DNA of 64,000 bases from a virus, in IMG/VR virus record IMGVR_UViG_3300032093_000070, positions 1 to 64,000 of that record; one strand, 5' to 3'. The notes beneath the pieces were generated by a model that searched no databases, was not told where the DNA came from, and saw only the letters and a program-made list of their open reading frames with translations. A program made the translations under genes and the position numbers. Numbering within the stretch: the first letter of the stretch is position 1; every line of letters begins with the position of its first letter. Below are positions 22,732 through 30,286 of this stretch, one piece after another.

Positions 22732-24321
22732 TTATACGGTGGCGTAGGCTAAGAACTGCTTAAGACTGCCTACAGTCATAGGAATTCCACCCTGCTCATC
22801 AATACCTTCGCCGTCAATGACCGCACTTGCCACAGCATTTTTTTGTTGAAGTAGCTCGTACTGTCTATCCTCAATAGATCCGTTAACGATGATGTCTTGG
22901 ATAACAATTGACGGCCAAGTAGAACTGGCTCGTTTTATTCTTCCGTTTCGTTGAGTCGCAGAACCACTGCTCCAAGGCAGATCATAGTTAATGAGTAAGT
23001 TAGCCGCTGGAAGATCGACTCCATAACCACCTGCGTCAGAAGAAACCAAAACACGAATAGTAGGATCAGTGTTGAACGCTGTTTTGTTATCTTCTTTTGC
23101 CTTGGCATCTAACTTACCTGAGTACTTTCTACAAATATCTGTGCCTAAAGCATCAGTTATTTTGTCTAACATATCCACATATGTAGCAAATATAACTACC
23201 TTGTTAGCATCGTTTTGTTCTAAAAATTCTTTTACATATTGGACTAGGAAGTCAAGCTTAGGGGAGGAATCAATTCCATCCAGATACCCAGACTCAACTA
23301 ACTCGCTGGCATACATAGATCCTTCGCCGTTCATGGCGGCAAACTTGCGAGCGCTAGTCCTTAACAGATCTGGGTGAGAGCAAAGCATCTTTAAGCAACC
23401 TATCTTAGACATGATGCGACCTCTGATCTCATCCTCCGGCCCTCCACCTTTGTTCTCTAAACCATAGTGAGCCATAACATTAAAGGAGGCGCCAAATAAG
23501 TTCTGAGCTTCGTCAAGGTCATCCACCAAATCAGTGGCTATCTTGAAGTAAAGCTTTGATGCTTTACGATCTAAAACAATCTTTATAGGATCTTTATGTA
23601 TGGTGTCAGGAAGGAAAGGGGCTACATCTGGATCTTTCTGCGCCTTTCGTACGGCTGCTTCCTTCATCTTCTCATGCAAAGTCTTCAAGTTTCTGTAGTG
23701 CTGAACCGCACCCCAATTGTTTCTAACAATAAAAGCCGAATCAAAGATATCAAATCGACCAAGCACGGATGAATCAACAAACTGCATGATGCTGTATAGC
23801 TCTTCAGGCTTACCGTTTTCTACGGGTGTTCCAGTTAGAGCAAATCTGTACTCTGCGTCGCTTAACTTCTTTACGGCTTTGGATCGTTTTGATCTAAAAG
23901 ATTTAATTGCTGTGGCTTCGTCGCAGACGACGAATGATCGTGGGAGTTTAGATACGGATGCCCAGTCATTAACAACCTGCTCGTAGTTAAGAATGATGTA
24001 ATCAACCCCTGAAGTCCGCCACGCCATTGCTTCGGCGTACTGCTCTGCTCTTTTCTTTGGCGTTCCATCAATAACCAAAGCTCGTGAAGATCCATCTGTA
24101 AACTTCTCAATCTGGTTTGCCCACTGGTACTTTAAACTGGATAGGCAAATAATAAGACCTGGCTCATTTATTTTCCGCTCATCCATCAGCTGTTCTATGG
24201 CGGCTATGGTTATGACTGTCTTGCCCAACCCAAGGTCGTAGGCAACCAATACCTTCTTGCGGTCAATCATTCTGTTTACCGCTTCTGGTTGGTAAGGTAA
24301 AAGAGATCCAGTAAATGTCAT
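22732..24321 (-). CDS. SNF2-family DEAD/DEAH-type helicase
   Basis: 529 residues. N-terminal RecA lobe: LLPYQPEAV (Q-like), DLGLGKT (Walker A), VVCDEATAIKS (motif II, DEAT), LTGTPVEN (motif III). C-terminal lobe: VVIFATYVDML, VLVSSDAGGYGVDLPAANLLINYDLPW and TQRNGRIKR (motifs V and VI). It is a short SNF2-like ATP-driven translocase, likely for replication or recombination. Overlaps dNMP kinase by four bases. Confidence 0.9.
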   Translation of the reverse strand: MTFTGSLLPYQPEAVNRMIDRKKVLVAYDLGLGKTVITIAAIEQLMDERKINEPGLIICLSSLKYQWANQIEKFTDGSSRALVIDGTPKKRAEQYAEAMAWRTSGVDYIILNYEQVVNDWASVSKLPRSFVVCDEATAIKSFRSKRSKAVKKLSDAEYRFALTGTPVENGKPEELYSIMQFVDSSVLGRFDIFDSAFIVRNNWGAVQHYRNLKTLHEKMKEAAVRKAQKDPDVAPFLPDTIHKDPIKIVLDRKASKLYFKIATDLVDDLDEAQNLFGASFNVMAHYGLENKGGGPEDEIRGRIMSKIGCLKMLCSHPDLLRTSARKFAAMNGEGSMYASELVESGYLDGIDSSPKLDFLVQYVKEFLEQNDANKVVIFATYVDMLDKITDALGTDICRKYSGKLDAKAKEDNKTAFNTDPTIRVLVSSDAGGYGVDLPAANLLINYDLPWSSGSATQRNGRIKRASSTWPSIVIQDIIVNGSIEDRQYELLQQKNAVASAVIDGEGIDEQGGIPMTVGSLKQFLAYATV

Positions 24322-24857
24322 CTGTGTAAGGCTGCAACCACTTCTAAAGAAAGGTCTTTAAAGTCCCCGCTATTATCAACGATGCGATCGTAGGAATAAC
24401 CATCCATTTGAGTCTCTGAGATATGGGAGTTGACCGCGGTAACGCCGGGGCGAATGACTCTCCAGATCTGACCACCACGTTTCTTTATGGCTTCAGCTTC
24501 GTTAATAAACCTGACATCCGTTATGACTAATCCATCATTTTGGGTAGGTGTGCTGAGGGCAGCGTTAATCCAAACATCTTCGCCCAAATAGTTTCTAGCT
24601 GAAACCCCAAGGTCTTGTAGTAAACGACGAACCTCTGGGTGCTGTTTAGCGCCCTCCCATCCGTTCAAAGCAACAAGGTCTGACAAAGTAGTGTGATTGT
24701 AATTTGATGGGCCAATGCCTACATAAGGATTTAAATCCAAAAGCATGTGCCTAATGTTGTCTGCAAAGGCAACTCTGGTATATCCATAGTTCTCTACGAG
24801 AAATTGAGCCACGGTGTCTTTGCCGGATCTTGCGTATCCAGATAACCCAATGATCAT
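24318..24857 (-). CDS. Deoxynucleoside monophosphate kinase
   Basis: 179 residues with P-loop GYARSGKDT (7-15), the substrate and lid region FADNIRHML...RRLLQDLG, and VITDVRFINEAEAI. These are the marks of T4 gp1-like dNMP kinases that phosphorylate dNMPs for phage DNA synthesis. It is translationally coupled to primase and helicase genes. Confidence 0.85.
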   Translation of the reverse strand: MIIGLSGYARSGKDTVAQFLVENYGYTRVAFADNIRHMLLDLNPYVGIGPSNYNHTTLSDLVALNGWEGAKQHPEVRRLLQDLGVSARNYLGEDVWINAALSTPTQNDGLVITDVRFINEAEAIKKRGGQIWRVIRPGVTAVNSHISETQMDGYSYDRIVDNSGDFKDLSLEVVAALHR

Positions 24858-25780
24858 ACGACTGCCTTCTTCCCTTGAGCTATGTGCTTGGCTTTTTCTA
24901 GTCCCAACCTTATCTCATCTAAGCTCATAGCCCCGACATCCTTCATATCTGTGTGTTGGTAGTTAAAAAACCACGCCTCTACCCCCATCTCTTGGCACTT
25001 GTTCAGTAGCTCAATTGATGAGGAGGTTCCCGCTAAGTCGTTGTCCATAGCAAAGATAATGCGGTCAGCCCCTCGAATAGCGTTCAATTGAGACTGAGAT
25101 ACTAAAGCGCCCATAGTAGCCACCCCGCCAGTAAAACCTAAAGAGTGTAAGCGAACCGTATCTAAAGGAGACTCAACTACGATCATGTCTCCGCCTTTGT
25201 ATTGCTGATACCCAAACAAAGAATGACTCTTTTTCATCTTAGGAGGTTGGTTGTTAAAGTAACGAGACGCAAATCCCTTTTCTTGCCATCCTAAAAGCTT
25301 TCCTTGTAGATCTCTAACAGGAAGAATCCAATTATTTTTTCTGTGATCCCACAACACTTGGTAGTGCTGAGCTGAGGTTAGAAGTAAGCCTCGTGATGTC
25401 AAAGCTTCAGCTGGCGGATCAACAAAAGCACTTAACATTGATTCGGTGATCAATGACGGCTCTTCAATTGGTTGTTTCTTTTCGTTAGTAACTCTGTGGA
25501 ATCTTTGTACTAAAGCGTCTGGAGAATCCATCCAATCTTTTGCCTTATCAAAGTCAATACCTTTAACATAACTAATAAGACCGTACAGACTTCCCTTGAA
25601 CTGGCACGAAAAACAAATGTGTTGACCTGTATCTGCGTTGATCCACCATGACGGATTACGATCCTCGTGACCAGTTCTGTCTTTGTGTGCTGGACAGCTT
25701 GCCTGTAGCTCGCTACCTCGATTAGAAAGTACTTTTATCCCGAGACTAGCGAGAGTAGTTTCCATCTCCTCAGAAGTCAT
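24854..25780 (-). CDS. dnaG: DNA primase (zinc finger plus Toprim)
   Basis: 308 residues from ATG 25780 (GGAGGACTTCC ahead; a longer in-frame form to 25885 lies wholly inside the helicase gene). Zinc finger CPAH...CFSC in the first 60 residues, then a Toprim domain: MIVVESPLDTVRLHSLGF, ATMGA and IIFAMDNDLAG. It makes primers with the DnaB-like helicase, which it overlaps by 11 bases. Confidence 0.9.
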   Translation of the reverse strand: MTSEEMETTLASLGIKVLSNRGSELQASCPAHKDRTGHEDRNPSWWINADTGQHICFSCQFKGSLYGLISYVKGIDFDKAKDWMDSPDALVQRFHRVTNEKKQPIEEPSLITESMLSAFVDPPAEALTSRGLLLTSAQHYQVLWDHRKNNWILPVRDLQGKLLGWQEKGFASRYFNNQPPKMKKSHSLFGYQQYKGGDMIVVESPLDTVRLHSLGFTGGVATMGALVSQSQLNAIRGADRIIFAMDNDLAGTSSSIELLNKCQEMGVEAWFFNYQHTDMKDVGAMSLDEIRLGLEKAKHIAQGKKAVV

Positions 25781-27017
25781 CAGGAAGTCCTCCAAGATCT
25801 TCTTCTGATATCTCTCTAAATTCTCCTGTGTTCCAGTCCCAACATAGTGGAACCTCGGCAAGACCTGAGTTACGGCTTGCAACAATCTTTAAAGTTCTAA
25901 GGTCATCGTTTGCTTCCTCTTGCCTTTGCAGACCAAAAATAACATCAGCATCTTGATGGAATGAGGATGAGTATCCAATAGCATCAGCAGAGACTTGACC
26001 CTTCTTCATCTTCCACGACAACACCTGCGTAGTAATAACCACAGGCTTTTGTATCTTTTGCGCCAGTCGTTTCAAAGATCGAGTGATGTTAGTAAGGGCT
26101 TGAGGTGTATTGGACTCGCCCGTTTGCTCATCAATCATGAGGTAGGTGCCGTCAATAAAAACAATATCTGGATTTCTGTTTTGGATCTTGCTAGCAATAC
26201 CACTTACCGTTTGACCGCTAGCTGAGTCTACAAACCAGAACTTATCTCTCATGTCTTGAATTGACTTAACCTTGGCGTAATACCGTGCTTCTTCCTCTGG
26301 GCTCAAAGATCCGGTCATTAACCTTCTATGTGAGATGCGAGAACGCATAGCGTAGTAGCGGCTCTCTTGTTCTGCGTTGCTCATCTCAAACGAGTAGAAC
26401 ATAGGGACTTTACCCTCTAGGTGTGAGTTGATAGCAATCTGTAAAGCTAATGTGGATTTACCTGTCTTTGGTGGCGCAATGATCACAACTAGTTGACCTG
26501 GCTGTAGACCAGAGGTTGCCTCATCCATAGTAGGAAATCCAGTAGGGATACCAAGTAGCCCAGGATTATTCTTTCTATGTTCATACGCATCAATAGCATT
26601 TTGCGCTGCCTTAGTAACTTCGAGGTCAGTAGATTTATTAAGTCCTTCTTCCTCTAACTTGATGATGCCAAGTTCCATGGCACGAAGAGCAGACTCGTGA
26701 TCCTGCGCTTTCTCCATTGCATCAAGAGCTGAACCCAAGGTTGCGATGATGCGTTGTTTACGACGCTCATTTGTTAAGGAGTCAACTAAATAAAAAATGC
26801 TGTCTTCTACAGCAGTTAGTTCAAACGAAGGAAAGTTTTCTTTTACTACATCAAGGCTTGGGCACTCTTGATAGTTTGAGTAGTGGTCGTGTAAAAATCT
26901 AAATATCTTTTTATCAGTAGGATCGGAAAACCAAGACTCATTGATATTACTTTCTAAGGCAAGAGAAAGATCTCTGTCTTTTATTATCTTGCTTAGAAGC
27001 CTCGTTTGATTATTCAT
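25770..27017 (-). CDS. dnaB: DnaB-like replicative helicase
   Basis: 415 residues. An N-terminal helical domain (ESNINESWFSDPTDKKIFRFLHDHY), a linker, then a RecA-type core: PTGFPTMDEATSGLQPGQLVVIIAPPKTGKST (Walker A), MFYSFEM, DIVFIDGTYLM (Walker B) and VVITTQV. The start at ATG 27017 has CGGAG ahead and overlaps the upstream gene by four bases; an in-frame codon eight residues earlier is less likely. Confidence 0.92.
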   Translation of the reverse strand: MNNQTRLLSKIIKDRDLSLALESNINESWFSDPTDKKIFRFLHDHYSNYQECPSLDVVKENFPSFELTAVEDSIFYLVDSLTNERRKQRIIATLGSALDAMEKAQDHESALRAMELGIIKLEEEGLNKSTDLEVTKAAQNAIDAYEHRKNNPGLLGIPTGFPTMDEATSGLQPGQLVVIIAPPKTGKSTLALQIAINSHLEGKVPMFYSFEMSNAEQESRYYAMRSRISHRRLMTGSLSPEEEARYYAKVKSIQDMRDKFWFVDSASGQTVSGIASKIQNRNPDIVFIDGTYLMIDEQTGESNTPQALTNITRSLKRLAQKIQKPVVITTQVLSWKMKKGQVSADAIGYSSSFHQDADVIFGLQRQEEANDDLRTLKIVASRNSGLAEVPLCWDWNTGEFREISEEDLGGLPDDF

Positions 27018-27421
27018 AATACTCCGATGTCCAATCCCCAATGCCCATACCGTAACAGCCTATCCGGTTTATCTAACACACCTAACACCTCTGGTCGGTA
27101 AGGTAGTTCATTAACGAGCTGTTCTACTTTCCCGTAAGAGGTGTAGTATCTAAATGGGTTGCCCCCTATTTCGTCAAGTGTATCTACCAAAGATTTAAGA
27201 TCTTCTTCAGATAGATCATAAGAAATTAACTCAAGGGTTGTTCCAGTTCTAGTTGTGTATAAGTACAACCAACTTAAGAACTGACGGTTTATCTTCTTAT
27301 CAATTTTAGGCACAGGAAATATCCTGAGCTTTTTTTGTACAGTGACCTCAACCGTTAAGAATGTATCTGTAGTTACGATTATTCTTCTCGGGAGATCATT
27401 ACTAATGTCTCCCTTACGCAA
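27014..27421 (-). CDS. Conserved hypothetical in replisome operon (135 aa), TTG start
   Basis: Unknown. Alternating strands and helices (LRIFPVPKIDKKINRQFLSWLYLY ... LKSLVDTLDEIG). It starts with TTG directly after the upstream TAG, with AGAGG eight bases earlier. Position between SWIM protein and DnaB suggests a replication role. Confidence 0.6.
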   Translation of the reverse strand: MRKGDISNDLPRRIIVTTDTFLTVEVTVQKKLRIFPVPKIDKKINRQFLSWLYLYTTRTGTTLELISYDLSEEDLKSLVDTLDEIGGNPFRYYTSYGKVEQLVNELPYRPEVLGVLDKPDRLLRYGHWGLDIGVL

Positions 27422-27742
27422 CTAAATGACCTCTACTTTTCCAAACTTAATTATGAAATCGCGGAAATCATTATTTGATCTGCGAGCTTTCTCTGCGTCT
27501 TCAGCTGTGGCTCGACTGGAGATCTCTAAAGGGTAACCATTACCTTGGTTAGCTTCAACTCTAGCCTTTACAAACCTGATGTGTTTACAACTAGATCGGC
27601 TTACATAGCCGGGGCAAGTGCAATAGTACTTGCCACTCTTTTCTCCATAAGAAACTTCATAGATGCCAGTACCAGAAGTATTGGTGTTTGGTAAAAAGAT
27701 TTGAACTAATCTAGCATCGTCAAGCATGGGTGTTTCTCTCAT
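27422..27742 (-). CDS. SWIM-type zinc finger protein (106 aa)
   Basis: The segment YYCTCPGYVSRSSCKHIRFV gives CxC-x8-CxH, the SWIM zinc-finger signature, preceded by a short beta hairpin GIYEVSYGEKSG. SWIM domains bind DNA or proteins and occur with SNF2 helicases and recombination mediators. Starts on an ATGA overlap with the helicase loader. Confidence 0.75.
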   Translation of the reverse strand: MRETPMLDDARLVQIFLPNTNTSGTGIYEVSYGEKSGKYYCTCPGYVSRSSCKHIRFVKARVEANQGNGYPLEISSRATAEDAEKARRSNNDFRDFIIKFGKVEVI

Positions 27743-28428
27743 CGTAAGTCCCCTCGTGTTGGATCAATAGGCAGATAGGTGAAAGCCTCCTTGGCAAAAC
27801 TTGCCGTTGCGTCACCATATAAACCATCCCAATTTTCACGAGCGATGTTAGTGGTAACTATAGTAGGCAATCCGTTGTTAAATCGGGTGCGTAAAACATG
27901 ATGAAGTTGATTTTTTTGCCAGCCTGATAGGGAGGCATGCTCTTTACCCACATCATCAATAACAAGAACGCGGATGTTATAGGCATCGTCTTTGGCTTCG
28001 CCAAGAACTCCGTCCCACAAAAGGGTATCCTCTTCTGTTGGGTCATCGGACATCGTCCGACCCTTTAGATCAAGCACATCGTTGTAAGTAGCAAAGTAGC
28101 AAGGTCGCAATAAGATCTTGCCGTCTGTAGGAGCAAAAGACTCTAAAGGAAGCTTGGTCAATAGCTCTTGAATAATCGCTAAGCTCAAAGTAGTTTTACC
28201 TATACCTGGCTTTCCATAGATCAACATGCCAAGACCACAACTTTTTTTACCTAAAGCTTTTATAACTGCCCCTGCTTTTACTACCCGTAACCACATCTTT
28301 ACTTTATCAATGTCGCTTTGAGTTAGGTCAGTGCAATCTGATAGCAAGTAGCCGACGCGAGCGCTAGGTATCCCAGCTACCTTTACCCAAGACTTACGAA
28401 CTAATTGCAGGTCAGTTAACTTATACAC
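27739..28428 (-). CDS. DnaC-like AAA+ helicase loader
   Basis: 229 residues. Walker A YGKPGIGKTT, Walker B VLVIDDVGKEHAS, sensor I PTIVTTNIARE. This is the layout of DnaC/IstB-type loaders that place the DnaB helicase on DNA. It starts with a GTG right after the upstream TAA and lies beside the winged-helix protein and DnaB. Confidence 0.85.
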   Translation of the reverse strand: MYKLTDLQLVRKSWVKVAGIPSARVGYLLSDCTDLTQSDIDKVKMWLRVVKAGAVIKALGKKSCGLGMLIYGKPGIGKTTLSLAIIQELLTKLPLESFAPTDGKILLRPCYFATYNDVLDLKGRTMSDDPTEEDTLLWDGVLGEAKDDAYNIRVLVIDDVGKEHASLSGWQKNQLHHVLRTRFNNGLPTIVTTNIARENWDGLYGDATASFAKEAFTYLPIDPTRGDLR

Positions 28429-29298
28429 TTACAGCCCTTCCTCCTCTGCAAACTGCTTGAGTCGATCAATTGATTTCTCTGATTGAACTGTAGCGGCTTC
28501 TGTTCTTTCTTGAGTAACCTCGCTCAATCTGATATCGGCAAGAAGACTACCAAACTGTTTGATAAACATCTTCCAGATAATTTCTGGGTCATTGATCTTC
28601 TTATTATGTGAGATCTGTTTGAAGAACTTCTCGTACATCAAGTTCTCGTAGTACCCGTTGGTGCCGTACAAAGACCGAGCATTGGCTAGGGCGATGCGGA
28701 AACGACTCTCGCCAATATGCCAAGGCAACACATGAAACAGATCTAACATCCTTGAAGCAAACTCGTAGGCACTGTCTGTGACTGACCACTTGGATGGATC
28801 GGGGCTCCGCCTGACCATAGCCTTTTCGTAACGCTGGTTCTTCTGCTCAGCCTTCTGGTCGTACTTAAGCTTGTCAGCTCGCCGACGAGCCTGATCAATA
28901 TCATCGGGGTCATACGCGGCAGGGAAATCGGACATAGTGCCTCCTTCAAGATTTACTTTTAAAAACTTTTCTTTCTCTCCCGGCTCCGCCGGGATATTTG
29001 CATTACTTATGTAGAAATTACTTATAACGTAGTTATTACTATTTCTTAGTACCTTAAGGATCAGGCCGCCTGTTTCTGCCGGCCAGTATTCGGGCTCTAC
29101 TAGAATGTTGACCGTCATGATACGGCCCCCAATTCTCTCCTTATGGGTCTTTAAAATACCTGCCTCACGCAGTTCGTTTAGGGCAGCCCTGACCGCCTTG
29201 TCGCCTTCTTTGGCTAACCCAGCAAGGGTCTCAGAATTGATCCTGGAGCCCGTAGAGGCTAGGTACATGTAGAGACCTAATGCCCTCCATGAAATCAT
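28429..29298 (-). CDS. Winged-helix replication protein (DnaD/RepA-like)
   Basis: The first 75 residues form a winged HTH (ALGLYMYLASTGSRINSETLAGLAK...VRAALNELREAGIL), the type used by phage replication initiators. The middle is a charged linker, and residues about 165-250 are helical, as in DnaD-like or O-protein C-termini. It likely binds the origin and recruits the loader encoded next. Confidence 0.75.
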   Translation of the reverse strand: MISWRALGLYMYLASTGSRINSETLAGLAKEGDKAVRAALNELREAGILKTHKERIGGRIMTVNILVEPEYWPAETGGLILKVLRNSNNYVISNFYISNANIPAEPGEKEKFLKVNLEGGTMSDFPAAYDPDDIDQARRRADKLKYDQKAEQKNQRYEKAMVRRSPDPSKWSVTDSAYEFASRMLDLFHVLPWHIGESRFRIALANARSLYGTNGYYENLMYEKFFKQISHNKKINDPEIIWKMFIKQFGSLLADIRLSEVTQERTEAATVQSEKSIDRLKQFAEEEGL

Positions 29299-29960
29299 TC
29301 CTGCGGGCCTCCTGTGCCCTTTTTGCGGGCTTCTAGTTCTTCGGCGAAGGCTTTGGCAAAGACTTTCGCGATGGCTTCGATACCGAAATAGACATTGTCC
29401 ACTTCTTCGTACTCTTCTTCGTCCTCTTCGTCTTCGCCTTCGTCGTCTTCTTCTTCTTCCTCATCCTCGTCTTCGTCCTCCTCGTCTTTTTCTAAAGTCT
29501 CTTGCTTAGGGATTACTGGGGCAGCCACAGGCTTAAGGTCAGATGAAGGGGTTAAGGGGAGTAGCCCTTCGGTCAGATCAAAGCAGGGTATCCCAGCATC
29601 CTTACATAGGGCTAGGCTTGTTTGGCATCCTGAATCTTCGTCAGACCAGAGTAGGAATGCGGAAGCTTTTAGTCCGCGTAAAAAATCTACGGCGCTAGAT
29701 AGTGGATCGGAGCTTAGCTCCACACTGGCACTAGGCGCTCCGTCAAACCTACCGCTTTCGGTAGTAAATAACAGAATTTCTTTGTCTTTGTCTTTTGAGA
29801 ACTGAATTGCGTAGACCTGTTCGGGCGTTGGCTTAGTCTCATACGCGACAACTATTGTTCCGGATTTACCGTTTTTGTAGTAATGATCTTCAAGCAAAGC
29901 TTCAATGTTTGCTCGACTGGTTTTACCGTTACCAGTTACTAGCACATAGTAATTGTCCAT
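29295..29960 (-). CDS. Conserved protein with long Asp/Glu tract (221 aa)
   Basis: The first 130 residues look like an alpha/beta fold (YYVLVTGNGKTSRANIEALLEDHYY, and SAFLLWSDEDSG), perhaps nucleotide-binding. An acidic run of about 35 residues (near 157-192) follows, then a helix (EAIAKVFAKAFAEELEARK). The acidic tract may mimic DNA or bind basic proteins. Overlaps the winged-helix gene by four bases. Confidence 0.65.
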   Translation of the reverse strand: MDNYYVLVTGNGKTSRANIEALLEDHYYKNGKSGTIVVAYETKPTPEQVYAIQFSKDKDKEILLFTTESGRFDGAPSASVELSSDPLSSAVDFLRGLKASAFLLWSDEDSGCQTSLALCKDAGIPCFDLTEGLLPLTPSSDLKPVAAPVIPKQETLEKDEEDEDEDEEEEEDDEGEDEEDEEEYEEVDNVYFGIEAIAKVFAKAFAEELEARKKGTGGPQE

Positions 29961-29998
29961 AGGACCTCCTTGTTAGGGGAGGCACACACTACACGATT

Positions 29999-30274
29999 CT
30001 AGTTGGATGGGTTAATAATGGTTGGCCGGTATGTCGCAATCCGCTCCACCCCAGCAAGCAAAGCATTGCCAAGAAACCCGCCAGCTACTGTCCACAATAT
30101 GAGACTTTTTATATCTTCGTAGCCAACTAACCAATTTGCCAGCCAAGCAAACAGCAAAGAAAAGACTGCGTTTACTATCTTGGTGTTGATAAAAATAGAT
30201 ATCAAACTTACCAATGGCTCTACTACAGCTAACAAAAACGCGGTAAACATACCGATCAAGACTAGGTCAAGCAT
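29999..30274 (-). CDS. Small membrane protein, possible holin (91 aa)
   Basis: Three hydrophobic segments (LDLVLIGMFTAFLLAVVEPLV, AVFSLLFAWLANWLV, LILWTVAGGFLGNALL) predict a membrane protein with a short polar C-terminus, the size range of holins. It sits at the border of tail and replication genes. ATG 30274 is preferred to a TTG two codons earlier. No endolysin is visible nearby, so the holin role is tentative. Confidence 0.6.
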   Translation of the reverse strand: MLDLVLIGMFTAFLLAVVEPLVSLISIFINTKIVNAVFSLLFAWLANWLVGYEDIKSLILWTVAGGFLGNALLAGVERIATYRPTIINPSN

Positions 30275-30286
30275 GACCAAATACTA

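Noticed and set aside
29395-29805. Plus-strand poly-serine frame
   Set aside because: Antisense of the Asp/Glu tract (GAA/GAC/GAG read as TTC/GTC/CTC in other frames), low complexity with no start signals.
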